Assembly (NCBI RefSeq): GCF_014268505.2
Contig: NZ_JABWQP020000007.1
Coordinates: 62,001 to 126,000, forward strand
DNA: 64,000 bases
Direction: 5' to 3'
From: Pseudomonas khorasanensis
GTDB taxonomy: Bacteria; Pseudomonadota; Gammaproteobacteria; Pseudomonadales; Pseudomonadaceae
In this document: piece by piece, positions 1-8,226 of the stretch
Position numbering within the stretch: the first letter of the stretch is position 1
Layout of the letters: each line of letters opens with the position of its first letter
Program-made: the position numbers and the translations under genes
Notes under the pieces: generated by a model
Told to the model about the DNA's origin: nothing
The model's input: only the letters and a program-made list of their open reading frames with translations
Database searches by the model: none

Positions 1-2
1 CC

Positions 3-464
3 AGGTCTGGCGTGAAGAACCGAGACGAGCGTCTGGTCGTGATGAATGACGTTGCCAAGTCAGTGATCGAGAAGCAGCGCGGCAAACATCCGCTCTACGT
101 TTTCCCGTTTGGCAAGCCAGATGGTGATGGGAATGAAACGACGGTTCACCGCATGAATGACTCGGCCTGGAAGAAGGCGCGGATCCGGGCGGCGAAGAAA
201 TGGCAGGAGAAATTCTTGCGGCCGGCACATGACGGCTTTGCCAGAATCCGAATTCACGACTTGAAGCACACCTTTGGGAGAAGGCTGCGTGCTGCTGGCG
301 TGACTGAGGAGGATCGCAAAGCGCTGCTCGGCCACAAGAACGGCAGCATCACCAGTCACTATTCGGGCGCTGAGCTCGGGCATCTGATTGAGGCTGCAAA
401 CATGGTATCAGCAACCGATTCGCGTGGGCCTGTGCTGACAATCTTGAAGAGGAAGCAGGCGTGA
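3..464 (+). CDS. Phage-type tyrosine recombinase (integrase), C-terminal part
   Basis: This is the C-terminal catalytic half of a tyrosine integrase whose reading frame is open through the left edge of the window, so the real start lies outside. The visible boxes are an H-x-x-K/R element in the stretch IHDLKHTFGRRL, then LLGH, then the presumed nucleophile tyrosine in SHYSG. The usual arginine of the HxxR box is a lysine here; I recall this variant from related proteobacterial phage integrases, so I do not take it as proof of inactivity. The gene ends 80 bp from the 3' end of tRNA-Pro, the normal arrangement of a prophage or genomic island integrated at a tRNA. The rest of that element must lie to the left. 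Function by family: site-specific integration and excision. Confidence 0.85.
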   Translation, partial: RSGVKNRDERLVVMNDVAKSVIEKQRGKHPLYVFPFGKPDGDGNETTVHRMNDSAWKKARIRAAKKWQEKFLRPAHDGFARIRIHDLKHTFGRRLRAAGVTEEDRKALLGHKNGSITSHYSGAELGHLIEAANMVSATDSRGPVLTILKRKQA

Positions 465-498
465 GAAATGGAGAAGTCACGCAAATGTCACGCGCATG

Positions 499-527
499 AA
501 AAAGGCCAATGCTGTGAACATTGGCCT
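499..527 (-). terminator. Rho-independent terminator of tRNA-Pro
   Basis: Nine-base stem AGGCCAATG / CATTGGCCT with a 7-nt loop. On the minus strand it is followed by five T residues. It sits 17 bp past the 3' end of the tRNA-Pro gene and also separates it from the integrase. Confidence 0.7.
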
Positions 528-543
528 AAGTCATTGAAATATA

Positions 544-620
544 TGGTCGGGACGGAGTGATTCGAACACTCGACCCCTAGCACCCCATGCTAGTGCGCTA
601 CCGGACTGCGCTACGCCCCG
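544..620 (-). tRNA. tRNA-Pro (anticodon GGG)
   Basis: A 77-nt cloverleaf on the minus strand with encoded CCA. The anticodon loop reads ATGGGGT between CTAGC and GCTAG, which gives anticodon GGG. The T arm contains GTTCGAATC. Its 3' end faces the integrase gene, so it is the probable integration target. Confidence 0.95.
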
Positions 621-661
621 ACTGATTTTGCATCTGCTCTCCACTTCGAAGAGCGCTCAAG

Positions 662-690
662 AATATAGCGCAAGCATTTGAAAACTGGAA
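662..690 (-). promoter_or_regulatory. Possible sigma70 promoter of tRNA-Pro
   Basis: On the minus strand a -10 element TATATT (662-667) lies 17 bp from a weak -35 element TTCCAG (685-690). It is between the MerR-family gene and tRNA-Pro. The -35 match is poor. Confidence 0.35.
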
Positions 691-708
691 GTATTCAAAC
701 GAAGCTTT

Positions 709-1065
709 TTATTTCTTGAGTACCACCAGAACGTCTTCCAGCTCGGCAATCATCTGCCGAATCATCTGCTTGTACTGAGTGGTGTCGTCTTTGGCTTCAT
801 CGCCGGATAAACGCAGGCGCGCTCCGCCGATGGTGAAACCCTGATCGTAAAGAAGCGCGCGGATCTGCCGGATCATCAGCACGTCCTGGCGCTGATAATA
901 CCGGCGGTTTCCGCGGCGTTTGACGGGGTTGAGTTGAGGAAACTCCTGCTCCCAATAGCGCAGCACGTGTGGCTTTACGGCACACAGCTCGCTGACTTCA
1001 CCGATGGTGAAGTAGCGTTTGCCCGGGATGACGGGTAGTTCGTCGTTATGACTTGGTTCCAGCAT
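709..1065 (-). CDS. MerR-family transcriptional regulator downstream of ihfA
   Basis: A 118-residue protein if the ATG at 1065 is used (MLEPSHNDELPV). An upstream in-frame ATG at 1074 would add three residues. The N-terminal half is a MerR winged helix: KRYFTIGEVSELCAVKPHVLRYWEQEF, then RRGNRRYYQRQDVLMI. The C-terminus is a short helix with no metal-binding cysteines, so the ligand is unknown. The start overlaps the end of ihfA, so the two are translationally linked. The same gene follows ihfA in other pseudomonads. Role: DNA-binding regulator, target unknown. Confidence 0.85.
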   Translation of the reverse strand: MLEPSHNDELPVIPGKRYFTIGEVSELCAVKPHVLRYWEQEFPQLNPVKRRGNRRYYQRQDVLMIRQIRALLYDQGFTIGGARLRLSGDEAKDDTTQYKQMIRQMIAELEDVLVVLKK

Positions 1066-1348
1066 AAGCCTCAACTCGGGCCTTCAACTTCTGCCCTGGA
1101 CGAAAGGTGACCACACGGCGAGCCGTGATCGGGATTTCTTCCCCCGTTTTCGGGTTGCGGCCAGGCCGCTGGCGTTTGTCCCGAAGGTCGAAATTGCCAA
1201 AACCGGACAATTTGACCTGCTCGTTGTCTTCAAGAGCGTGCCTGATTTCTTCAAAAAACAGTTCGACCAATTCCTTGGCTTCCCGCTTGTTCAGGCCCAG
1301 CTCTTCATACAGACGTTCCGCCATCTCAGCTTTCGTCAAAGCCCCCAT
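1046..1348 (-). CDS. ihfA: Integration host factor subunit alpha
   Basis: A 100-residue HU/IHF-family protein of normal length for IHF-alpha. The family signature is visible in the beta-arm region (GFGNFDLRDKRQRPGRNPKTG), whose proline intercalates into bent DNA. It forms a heterodimer with IhfB, bends DNA at specific sites, and helps sigma54 promoters and site-specific recombination. It lies 3 bp after pheT, the order conserved in gammaproteobacteria (pheST-ihfA), so it is probably transcribed with pheST. Confidence 0.97.
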   Translation of the reverse strand: MGALTKAEMAERLYEELGLNKREAKELVELFFEEIRHALEDNEQVKLSGFGNFDLRDKRQRPGRNPKTGEEIPITARRVVTFRPGQKLKARVEAYAGTKS

Positions 1349-1351
1349 ACG

Positions 1352-3730
1352 TCACTTCCTTAACGTGGCGTTCAACCTTTGTTCGAGCGAGGTGAGGATA
1401 TTTTGCGTCGTCGAATTCACCTCATCGTCATTAAGAGTGCGCGATGGATGCTGCCAGGTCAAGCCAACTGCAAGGCTTTTTCTATCAGGATCAATACCTT
1501 TACCCTGATACACGTCAAACAGCCTGAGCTCTGTGAGCCATTCGCCTGCATTTTCACGGATTACATCCAGTACAGCCGAGGCTGCGACGTCTTTATGCGC
1601 AATCAATGCAAGGTCACGACGCACTTCAGGAAAGCGCGACAACTCGTGGAATTTAGGCATTTTACCAAGCGCCACTTCCGCCAGAACCAGCTCGAAAACG
1701 AACACCGGACGATCAAGGCCCAGAGTTTTCGACAATTCAGGGTGGATCGCGCCGATAAAGCCCACTTCACGGCCTTCGCGCTCGATGCGTGCGGTTTGAC
1801 CCGGATGCAACGCCGGGTGCTTGCCCGGTGCGAACGTGAACGAATCCAGCGCGCCCGCGAAGCCGAGCACGGCTTCCACGTCAGCCTTGACGTCGAAGAA
1901 GTCGACGGTGTCGCGACCTTGCGCCCAGCCTTCCGGCAAGCGGCTGCCACAGACAACACCAGACAACATCGGCTCCTGCTTCAGACCGTCCAGTTGACCG
2001 ACAAAACGCAAGCCGCTTTCGAACAGACGGACACGATCCTGCTGACGGTTGAGGTTGTGCTGCAGCGCCTTGACCAGACCCGGCCACAGCGAGGAACGCA
2101 TCGCCGCCATGTCATTGGAGATCGGATTGGCCAGCAATAGCGGTTCGACGCCCGGATTGAAGAGTTCGAACTGTCGCGGATCGATGAAACTGTAGGTGAT
2201 CGCTTCCTGATAACCACGAGCCACCAGCAGACGGCGCAGTTCCGGCAGATCGCTGCGCGCTTCGGCCTTGGCCTGAGGTGCCAGACGCGCCTGCGGGTAA
2301 CGGACCGGCAGACGGTTGTAGCCGTACAGACGAGCCAGCTCTTCGATCAGATCGACTTCCAGGCTGATATCGAAGCGATGGCTTGGCACTTCTACGCGCC
2401 ACTGCCCTGCTCCGTCTGCGGTAATGTTCAGACCCAGGGCGCTGAGCAGACGCTCAACCTGTGCCGAATCCATTTCCATGCCGAGCATCTGTGTAATGCG
2501 TTGCGAACGCAAAGTGATCGGCGCGATCGACGGTAGATGTTGCTCGCTGACGGTCTCGATGATCGGGCCGGCTTGGCCGCCGGTGATTTCCAGCAGCAGG
2601 CCGGTGGCGCGCTCCATGGCTTCACGGGCCAGCTGCCAGTCCACGCCACGTTCATAGCGGTGCGATGCATCGGTATGCAGACCGTAGGACCGAGCCTTGC
2701 CTGCGACAGCGATCTGGTCGAAGAATGCAGACTCCAGGAACACATCACGCGTGGTCGCGGATACACCGCTGTGCTCGCCGCCCATAACACCGGCGATCGC
2801 CAGTGCGCGAGTGTGGTCGGCAATTACCAGGGTGTCGCTGCGCAGAGAGACTTCCTGGCCGTCGAGCAGAACCAGCTTTTCGCCTTCTTCTGCCATGCGC
2901 ACACGGATGCCGCCATTGATTTCGGCGAGATCGAAAGCATGCAACGGTTGACCCAGTTCGAGCATCACGTAGTTGGTGATGTCTACCGCGGCGTCGATGC
3001 TGCGCACGTCGGCGCGACGCAGACGCTCAACCATCCACAACGGAGTCGGCTTCGACAGGTCAACGTTACGGATAACGCGACCCAGGTAGCGCGGGCAGGC
3101 GGCAGGCGCCAGCACTTCTACCGAGCGTACTTCATCGTGCACGGCTGGAACGGCTGCAACCACCGGGCGAGTAACCGGAGCGGCATACAGCGCACCGACT
3201 TCACGGGCAAGACCCGCCAGCGACAGGCAGTCGCCACGGTTCGGAGTCAGGTCGACCTCGATGCTAGCGTCTTCCAGGTCCAGGTACACACGGAAGTCTT
3301 CGCCGACCGGCGCATCGGCCGGCAGCTCCATCAGACCGTCGTTGCCTTCACCGACCTGCAGCTCGGCTTGCGAGCAGAGCATGCCGTTGGACTCGACGCC
3401 GCGCAGCTTGGCTTTCTTGATTTTGAAGTCGCCTGGCAGTTCAGCGCCGATCATGGCGAACGGGATCTTCAGGCCCGGACGCACGTTTGGCGCTCCGCAC
3501 ACGACCTGGAAGGTTTCCGCGCCATTGCTCACCTGGCACACACGCAACTTGTCGGCATCGGGGTGCTGCTCGGTGCTCAGCACCTCGCCCACGACCACGC
3601 CACTGAATACGCCGGCGGCCGGCGTAACGCTATCGACCTCAAGACCGGCCATCGACAGACGAGCAACCAGCTCGTCACGATCTACCTGCGGGCTAACCCA
3701 GCCACGCAGCCATTGTTCACTGAATTTCAT
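1352..3730 (-). CDS. pheT: Phenylalanyl-tRNA synthetase beta subunit
   Basis: A 792-residue protein of full family length. In order it has the N-terminal EMAP-like tRNA-binding fold (about 40-150, GVVVGEVLSTEQHPDADKL), the B3/4 editing domain, the B5 domain, the catalytic-like core, and a C-terminal ferredoxin-fold anticodon-binding domain (about 700-792, PEVRRDLALI). With PheS it forms the alpha2-beta2 enzyme that charges tRNA-Phe; this subunit removes mischarged tyrosine. It starts 26 bp after pheS with AGGA upstream of the ATG, and is followed by ihfA. Confidence 0.98.
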   Translation of the reverse strand: MKFSEQWLRGWVSPQVDRDELVARLSMAGLEVDSVTPAAGVFSGVVVGEVLSTEQHPDADKLRVCQVSNGAETFQVVCGAPNVRPGLKIPFAMIGAELPGDFKIKKAKLRGVESNGMLCSQAELQVGEGNDGLMELPADAPVGEDFRVYLDLEDASIEVDLTPNRGDCLSLAGLAREVGALYAAPVTRPVVAAVPAVHDEVRSVEVLAPAACPRYLGRVIRNVDLSKPTPLWMVERLRRADVRSIDAAVDITNYVMLELGQPLHAFDLAEINGGIRVRMAEEGEKLVLLDGQEVSLRSDTLVIADHTRALAIAGVMGGEHSGVSATTRDVFLESAFFDQIAVAGKARSYGLHTDASHRYERGVDWQLAREAMERATGLLLEITGGQAGPIIETVSEQHLPSIAPITLRSQRITQMLGMEMDSAQVERLLSALGLNITADGAGQWRVEVPSHRFDISLEVDLIEELARLYGYNRLPVRYPQARLAPQAKAEARSDLPELRRLLVARGYQEAITYSFIDPRQFELFNPGVEPLLLANPISNDMAAMRSSLWPGLVKALQHNLNRQQDRVRLFESGLRFVGQLDGLKQEPMLSGVVCGSRLPEGWAQGRDTVDFFDVKADVEAVLGFAGALDSFTFAPGKHPALHPGQTARIEREGREVGFIGAIHPELSKTLGLDRPVFVFELVLAEVALGKMPKFHELSRFPEVRRDLALIAHKDVAASAVLDVIRENAGEWLTELRLFDVYQGKGIDPDRKSLAVGLTWQHPSRTLNDDEVNSTTQNILTSLEQRLNATLRK

Positions 3731-3756
3731 CCTGCTCTCCTAAGAATTCGTTACGA

Positions 3757-4773
3757 CTAGCGAAATTGCGCGAGGAACCGCAAGTCGTTGTCGAAGAACA
3801 GACGCAAATCGTTCACGCCGTAACGGAGCATGGCCAGACGCTCGACGCCCATGCCGAAGGCAAAGCCGGAAAACTCTTCCGGATCGATGCCGGACATGCG
3901 CAACACGTTCGGGTGCACCATGCCGCAGCCCATCACTTCCAGCCAGCCGGTCTGCTTGCACACGCGGCAGCCTTTACCGCTGCACATCACGCATTCCATG
4001 TCGACTTCGGCGGATGGCTCGGTGAACGGGAAGTACGAAGGACGGAAACGTACGGCCAGCTCTTTTTCGAAGAACACCCGCAGGAATTCTTCGATGGTGC
4101 CTTTGAGATCGGCAAAATTGATGTCGCGATCAACCAGCAGGCCTTCGACCTGGTGGAACATCGGCGAGTGGGTAATATCGGAATCGCTGCGATACACGCG
4201 ACCTGGGCAGACGATGCGGATCGGCGGCTGCTTCGATTCCATGGTGCGGACCTGTACCGGCGAGGTATGGGTGCGCAGCAACATGCTGGCGTTGAAATAG
4301 AAGGTGTCATGCATCGACCGGGCCGGGTGATGGCCTGGGATGTTGAGCGCTTCAAAGTTGTGATAGTCGTCTTCAACCTCGGGGCCTTCGGCAATGCCGT
4401 AGCCGATGCGGGTGAAAAACTGCTCGACACGCTCCAGAGTCCGGGTAACCGGATGCAGACCACCGGAGGTCTGGCCACGGCCCGGCAACGTCACATCGAT
4501 GGATTCGGCAGACAGTTTGGCAGCCAGTTCGGCTTCTTCAAACAGCGCCATGCGCGCGTTGAGAACGCCTGTAACACGCTCCTTGGCAACGTTGATCAGG
4601 GCGCCAACTTGCGGACGCTCCTCTGCCGGCAGATTCCCCAGGGTCTTCATCACCTGAGTCAATTCGCCCTTTTTGCCAAGGTACTGAACCCGGATTTGCT
4701 CCAGGGCATTGATATCTTCAGCGCTTTGCACGGCCTCTAGTGCTTGAGAGACCAGCGCATCCAGGTTTTCCAT
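3757..4773 (-). CDS. pheS: Phenylalanyl-tRNA synthetase alpha subunit
   Basis: A 338-residue class II synthetase. The N-terminus is a helical coiled arm (about 1-85). The catalytic core follows, with HPARSMHDTFYF, the motif 2 region around VYRSDSDITHSPMFHQ, and motif 3 GFAFGMGVERLAML. A pair of cysteine doublets (CVMCSGKGCRVC) lies before the C-terminus. It forms the aminoacyl-adenylate with phenylalanine and ATP as part of the tetramer with PheT. A strong hairpin separates it from rplT (see 4791-4827), so it may have partly independent control. Confidence 0.98.
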   Translation of the reverse strand: MENLDALVSQALEAVQSAEDINALEQIRVQYLGKKGELTQVMKTLGNLPAEERPQVGALINVAKERVTGVLNARMALFEEAELAAKLSAESIDVTLPGRGQTSGGLHPVTRTLERVEQFFTRIGYGIAEGPEVEDDYHNFEALNIPGHHPARSMHDTFYFNASMLLRTHTSPVQVRTMESKQPPIRIVCPGRVYRSDSDITHSPMFHQVEGLLVDRDINFADLKGTIEEFLRVFFEKELAVRFRPSYFPFTEPSAEVDMECVMCSGKGCRVCKQTGWLEVMGCGMVHPNVLRMSGIDPEEFSGFAFGMGVERLAMLRYGVNDLRLFFDNDLRFLAQFR

Positions 4774-4790
4774 GTACAGACTCCAGATAC

Positions 4791-4827
4791 AAAATAGGGG
4801 AAGAGCTTGAAGGCTCTTCCCCTATTT
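4791..4827 (-). terminator. Strong hairpin between rplT and pheS (terminator or attenuator)
   Basis: A perfect 15-bp inverted repeat (AAATAGGGGAAGAGC and its complement) with a 6-nt loop. On the minus strand it ends in TTTT. It lies 18 bp before the pheS start. It could end the infC-rpmI-rplT transcript or act as an attenuator for pheST as in E. coli. A reading frame across it has three Phe codons (see findings). Confidence 0.65.
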
Positions 4828-4882
4828 ATGACGTTTAACACCTGACCCCACAGAGGTGAGGCCGGGTGACTGTCGGGGGTAC

Positions 4883-5239
4883 TTAAGCCAAGGTGGCTTT
4901 AGCTTTCTCGACAATCGCAGCAAACGCCGCTTTTTCGTTCACTGCCAGATCAGCCAGAACCTTACGGTCGATCTCGATGGACGCTTTTTTCAGGCCAGCG
5001 ATGAAACGGCTGTAGGACAGACCGTTAACACGAGCACCAGCATTGATACGAGCGATCCACAGAGCGCGGAACTGACGTTTTTTCTGACGACGGTCACGGT
5101 AGGCGTATTGGCCTGCCTTGATTACCGCTTGCTTGGCAACACGGAATACGCGGGAGCGTGCGCCGTAGTAGCCTTTAGCAAGTTTCAGAATTTTTTTGTG
5201 ACGCTTACGGGCAATGACGCCACGCTTTACACGAGCCAT
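4883..5239 (-). CDS. rplT: 50S ribosomal protein L20
   Basis: A 118-residue protein of normal L20 length with a very basic N-terminus ([30 protein letters not shown]). It binds 23S rRNA early in 50S assembly. In E. coli L20 also represses translation of rpmI-rplT; no specific operator was identified here. It is third in infC-rpmI-rplT, 27 bp after rpmI. Confidence 0.98.
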
Positions 5240-5266
5240 GAGTTACTTCCTCTATTCTTGACTAAA

Positions 5267-5461
5267 TTAACGAAGGCGCAGCATGCGCTCGACTTTTGCC
5301 ACGTCAGACGGATGCAGCAAGCTGCTACCGCGCAGTTGACGCTTACGCTTGGTCGACATTTTAGTCAGGATGTGGCTCTTGAAAGCGTGCTTGTGCTTGA
5401 TGCCGTTAGCAGTTTTCAGAAACCGCTTGGCAGCACCACTTTTGGTTTTCATTTTTGGCAT
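5267..5461 (-). CDS. rpmI: 50S ribosomal protein L35
   Basis: A 64-residue basic protein of typical L35 length (MPKMKTKSGAAKRFLKTANG). It is a component of the large ribosomal subunit. It is placed between infC and rplT as in other bacteria, 60 bp after infC. Confidence 0.97.
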   Translation of the reverse strand: MPKMKTKSGAAKRFLKTANGIKHKHAFKSHILTKMSTKRKRQLRGSSLLHPSDVAKVERMLRLR

Positions 5462-5521
5462 GTTCGGATACTCCGCATTCAGTTGATAAACATAATCAGA
5501 AGGCCTGCCGTGCCCTGTTGA

Positions 5522-6073
5522 TTACTTCTTCTTTTTCGGGGCGATGACCATGATCAGCTGGCGTCCTTCCATCTTAGGATGCTGTTCGACCGAACCGTAC
5601 TCGAGCAGGTCAGCTTCAACCCGCTTGAGGAGTTCCATCCCCAGCTCCTGGTGGGCCATCTCACGGCCGCGGAATCGCAAGGATACCTTGGCCCTGTCCC
5701 CATCACTCAGGAAACGTACCAGGTTGCGCAGTTTTACCTGGTAATCCCCTTCCTCCGTCCCTGGACGAAACTTGATTTCTTTAACCTGAATCTGCTTCTG
5801 GTTCTTCTTCGCCGCGGCAACCTGCTTCTTCTTCTCGAAGATCGACTTGCCGTAGTCCATCACCCGGCAAACCGGTGGGACTGCGTCTGCGGAGATTTCC
5901 ACCAGATCAAGCTTTGCTTCTTCAGCGATACGTAGCGCTTCATCAATCGAGACGATGCCAATCTGCTCGCCATCAGCGCCAATTAACCGAACCTCGCGTG
6001 CCGAGATATTCTCGTTGATCGGGGCTTTCGGTGCAGCTCGTTTATCTTGTCTCATTTCACGCTTAATAATAAT
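5522..6073 (-). CDS. infC: Translation initiation factor IF-3, ATT start
   Basis: IF-3 of 183 residues if the first of three tandem ATT codons (6073, 6070, 6067) is the start. The first ATG (6055) would give 177 residues. The frame from ATT reads I-I-I-K-R-E-M-R-Q-D-K-R, like other pseudomonad IF-3 proteins, and a GGAG element lies at 6076-6079, giving a spacer of 5 nt to the second ATT and 8 nt to the third. Non-canonical starts are the known device by which IF-3 represses its own translation. Domains: an N-terminal domain (APINENISAREVRLIG) and a basic C-terminal domain ending in KKKK. The first ATT overlaps the thrS stop codon by one base. Confidence 0.95.
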   Translation of the reverse strand: MIIKREMRQDKRAAPKAPINENISAREVRLIGADGEQIGIVSIDEALRIAEEAKLDLVEISADAVPPVCRVMDYGKSIFEKKKQVAAAKKNQKQIQVKEIKFRPGTEEGDYQVKLRNLVRFLSDGDRAKVSLRFRGREMAHQELGMELLKRVEADLLEYGSVEQHPKMEGRQLIMVIAPKKKK

Positions 6074-7995
6074 TACTCCGAATCTGGGCGACCACGCCGG
6101 GAAACCGCTTGCGCGAGAAACTCAGCGAACTGGGCGACGGGCATCGAGCCCAGGTCAGCACCTTCACGAGTACGCACAGCGACAGTCTGCATCTCGACTT
6201 CCTTATCTCCGATAACCAAAAGATAGGGAACCTTGAGCAAAGTATGCTCGCGGATTTTAAAGCCGATCTTTTCATTTCTCAAGTCGGACTTGGCACGAAA
6301 ACCGCTTTCGTTGAGAGTTTTTTCAACTTCAGCAACAAAATCTGCCTGTTTATCAGTGATATTCATGATCACTGCCTGGGTCGGCGCGAGCCACGCAGGG
6401 AAGGCACCTTCGTAGTGCTCAATCAGAATCCCGACGAAACGCTCGAACGAGCCGAGGATCGCACGGTGCAACATCACTGGGTGTTTGCGGCTGTTGTCTT
6501 CAGAGACATATTCAGCGCCCAAACGGACAGGCAGGTTAAAATCGAGCTGCAAGGTACCACACTGCCACACCCGACCGAGGCAATCTTTCAGCGAGAATTC
6601 GATCTTCGGACCATAGAACGCGCCCTCGCCCGGCTGCAGATCGTACGGCAGGCCCGCTGAATCAAGGGCTGCAGCCAATGCGGCCTCAGCGCGATCCCAT
6701 AACTCGTCTGAACCGACGCGTTTTTCCGGACGAGTGGACAGCTTCATCTCGACGTCGGTGAAACCGAAATCGCGATAAACATCCATGGTCAGCTTGATGA
6801 AAGCAGCGGATTCGGCCTGCATCTGCTCTTCGGTGCAGAAGATGTGCGCGTCGTCCTGAGTGAACGCTCGTACGCGCATGATGCCGTGCAACGCACCCGA
6901 TGGCTCGTTACGGTGGCAGGCACCGAACTCGGCCAGACGCATCGGCAACTCGCGGTAGCTCTTCAGGCCCTGATTGAACACCTGCACGTGGCATGGGCAG
7001 TTCATCGGCTTGATAGCGTAGTCGCGATTTTCCGACTGGGTGGTGAACATATTGTCGGCGTAGTTGGCCCAGTGCCCGGATTTTTCCCATAGGCTGCGAT
7101 CAACGACTTGAGGAGTCTTGATCTCAAGATAGCCGTTGTCGCGCTGGATCTTGCGCATGTACTGCTCGAGCACCTGGTACAAGGTCCAGCCGTTCGGGTG
7201 CCAGAACACCATGCCCGGGGATTCTTCCTGGGTGTGGAACAGGCCTAGACGCTTGCCGATCTTGCGGTGATCGCGCTTTTCAGCTTCTTCGATGCGCTGG
7301 ATATAAGCCGCCAGCTGCTTCTTGTCTGCCCACGCGGTGCCGTAAACGCGCTGCAGTTGCTCGTTCTTGGCGTCGCCACGCCAGTAGGCGCCCGACAGCT
7401 TGGTCAGCTTGAAGGATTTCAGGAAACGCGTGTTCGGCACGTGCGGGCCGCGGCACATGTCGACGTATTCTTCGTGATAGTACAGACCCATGGCCTGCTC
7501 GTTCGGCATGTCCTCGACCAGACGCAGCTTGTAGTCTTCGCCGCGGGCCTTGAACACTTCGATCACTTCGGCGCGCGGAGTGACTTTCTTGACGACGTCG
7601 TAATCCTTCTCGATCAGCTGCTGCATGCGCTGCTCGATGGCGGCCATGTCTTCCGGCGTGAAAGGACGCTCATAGGCGATGTCGTAATAGAAGCCTTCGT
7701 CGATGACCGGCCCGATCACCATCTTCGCAGTCGGGTACAACTGCTTGACCGCATGACCGACCAGGTGAGCGCAGGAGTGGCGAATGATCTCCAGCCCCTC
7801 TTCATCCTTTGGCGTAATGATTTGCAGGGTCGCGTCGCTGCTGATGATGTCGCTGGCGTCGACCAGTTGGCCATTGACCTTGCCGGCCAGTGTGGCTTTG
7901 GCCAGACCTGCACCAATGGATGCGGCGACCTCAGCTACGGAAACCGGGTGATCGAATGAACGTTGACTGCCGTCGGGAAGAGTAATAGTTGGCAT
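6073..7995 (-). CDS. thrS: Threonyl-tRNA synthetase
   Basis: A 640-residue protein from the ATG at 7995, which has GGAGG 4 nt upstream. A longer frame back to 8028 has no support, and its start lies inside a leader hairpin. Domains: an N-terminal TGS domain (MPTITLPDGSQRSF), an editing domain with HSCAHLVGHAVKQL, a class II catalytic core with the zinc-site cysteine in MNCPCHV, and a C-terminal anticodon-binding domain (EVEKTLNESGFRA). It charges tRNA-Thr and edits Ser-tRNA-Thr. It is the first gene of the cluster continuing into infC. Its leader has tRNA-Thr-like hairpins, which suggests autoregulation of translation. Confidence 0.98.
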   Translation of the reverse strand: MPTITLPDGSQRSFDHPVSVAEVAASIGAGLAKATLAGKVNGQLVDASDIISSDATLQIITPKDEEGLEIIRHSCAHLVGHAVKQLYPTAKMVIGPVIDEGFYYDIAYERPFTPEDMAAIEQRMQQLIEKDYDVVKKVTPRAEVIEVFKARGEDYKLRLVEDMPNEQAMGLYYHEEYVDMCRGPHVPNTRFLKSFKLTKLSGAYWRGDAKNEQLQRVYGTAWADKKQLAAYIQRIEEAEKRDHRKIGKRLGLFHTQEESPGMVFWHPNGWTLYQVLEQYMRKIQRDNGYLEIKTPQVVDRSLWEKSGHWANYADNMFTTQSENRDYAIKPMNCPCHVQVFNQGLKSYRELPMRLAEFGACHRNEPSGALHGIMRVRAFTQDDAHIFCTEEQMQAESAAFIKLTMDVYRDFGFTDVEMKLSTRPEKRVGSDELWDRAEAALAAALDSAGLPYDLQPGEGAFYGPKIEFSLKDCLGRVWQCGTLQLDFNLPVRLGAEYVSEDNSRKHPVMLHRAILGSFERFVGILIEHYEGAFPAWLAPTQAVIMNITDKQADFVAEVEKTLNESGFRAKSDLRNEKIGFKIREHTLLKVPYLLVIGDKEVEMQTVAVRTREGADLGSMPVAQFAEFLAQAVSRRGRPDSE

Positions 7996-8014
7996 GGCGC
8001 CTCCTCTCCTAGTG

Positions 8015-8035
8015 GTGACCCCTACCAAAGGTCAC
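8015..8035 (-). promoter_or_regulatory. Anticodon-arm-like hairpin in the thrS leader (candidate ThrRS operator, proximal)
   Basis: On the minus strand GTGACCT pairs with GGGTCAC (seven pairs, the last a U-G). The loop is exactly seven bases, TTGGTAG. Read as an anticodon loop it has U33 and the threonine anticodon GGU at positions 34-36, followed by A37. It ends 19 nt upstream of the thrS ATG and just before the GGAGG. E. coli ThrRS represses its own mRNA through leader stem-loops that mimic the tRNA-Thr anticodon arm. The structure here is seen; the function is inferred. Confidence 0.6.
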
Positions 8036-8089
8036 GTGGGTTGGGATGAGCCAGTACAAGATCCGATCCAGGCCATTCAATGACGAACG

Positions 8090-8108
8090 CCTGCCTTACA
8101 GCGGCAGG
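8090..8108 (-). promoter_or_regulatory. Second anticodon-arm-like hairpin in the thrS leader (distal)
   Basis: On the minus strand CCTGCC pairs with GGCAGG around a seven-base loop GCTGTAA. Positions 3-5 of the loop are UGU, another threonine anticodon, followed by AA as in anticodon loops. It lies 54 nt upstream of the proximal hairpin. Two such stem-loops joined by an unpaired stretch recall the two-site operator of E. coli thrS. The base before the anticodon is C rather than U33, so the mimicry is less complete. Confidence 0.45.
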
Positions 8109-8226
8109 AGCCTTGCGGCCAACCGGAAAACCGAACCAGAGTGACTGGGATTCAAATCGGGAATATTCGCACGCCGACCGCACCGGGACTGAAGGTCATC
8201 GGCGCCTGAGAACGCTTGAGCCCGGC

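Noticed and set aside
2537..3760. 407-codon open frame opposite pheT
   Set aside because: Antisense shadow of pheT with no domain and no ribosome site.
7996..8028. Longer thrS start with 11 extra residues
   Set aside because: The family N-terminus is MPTITLPDGS with a GGAGG just upstream; the extra codons lie in the regulatory hairpin.
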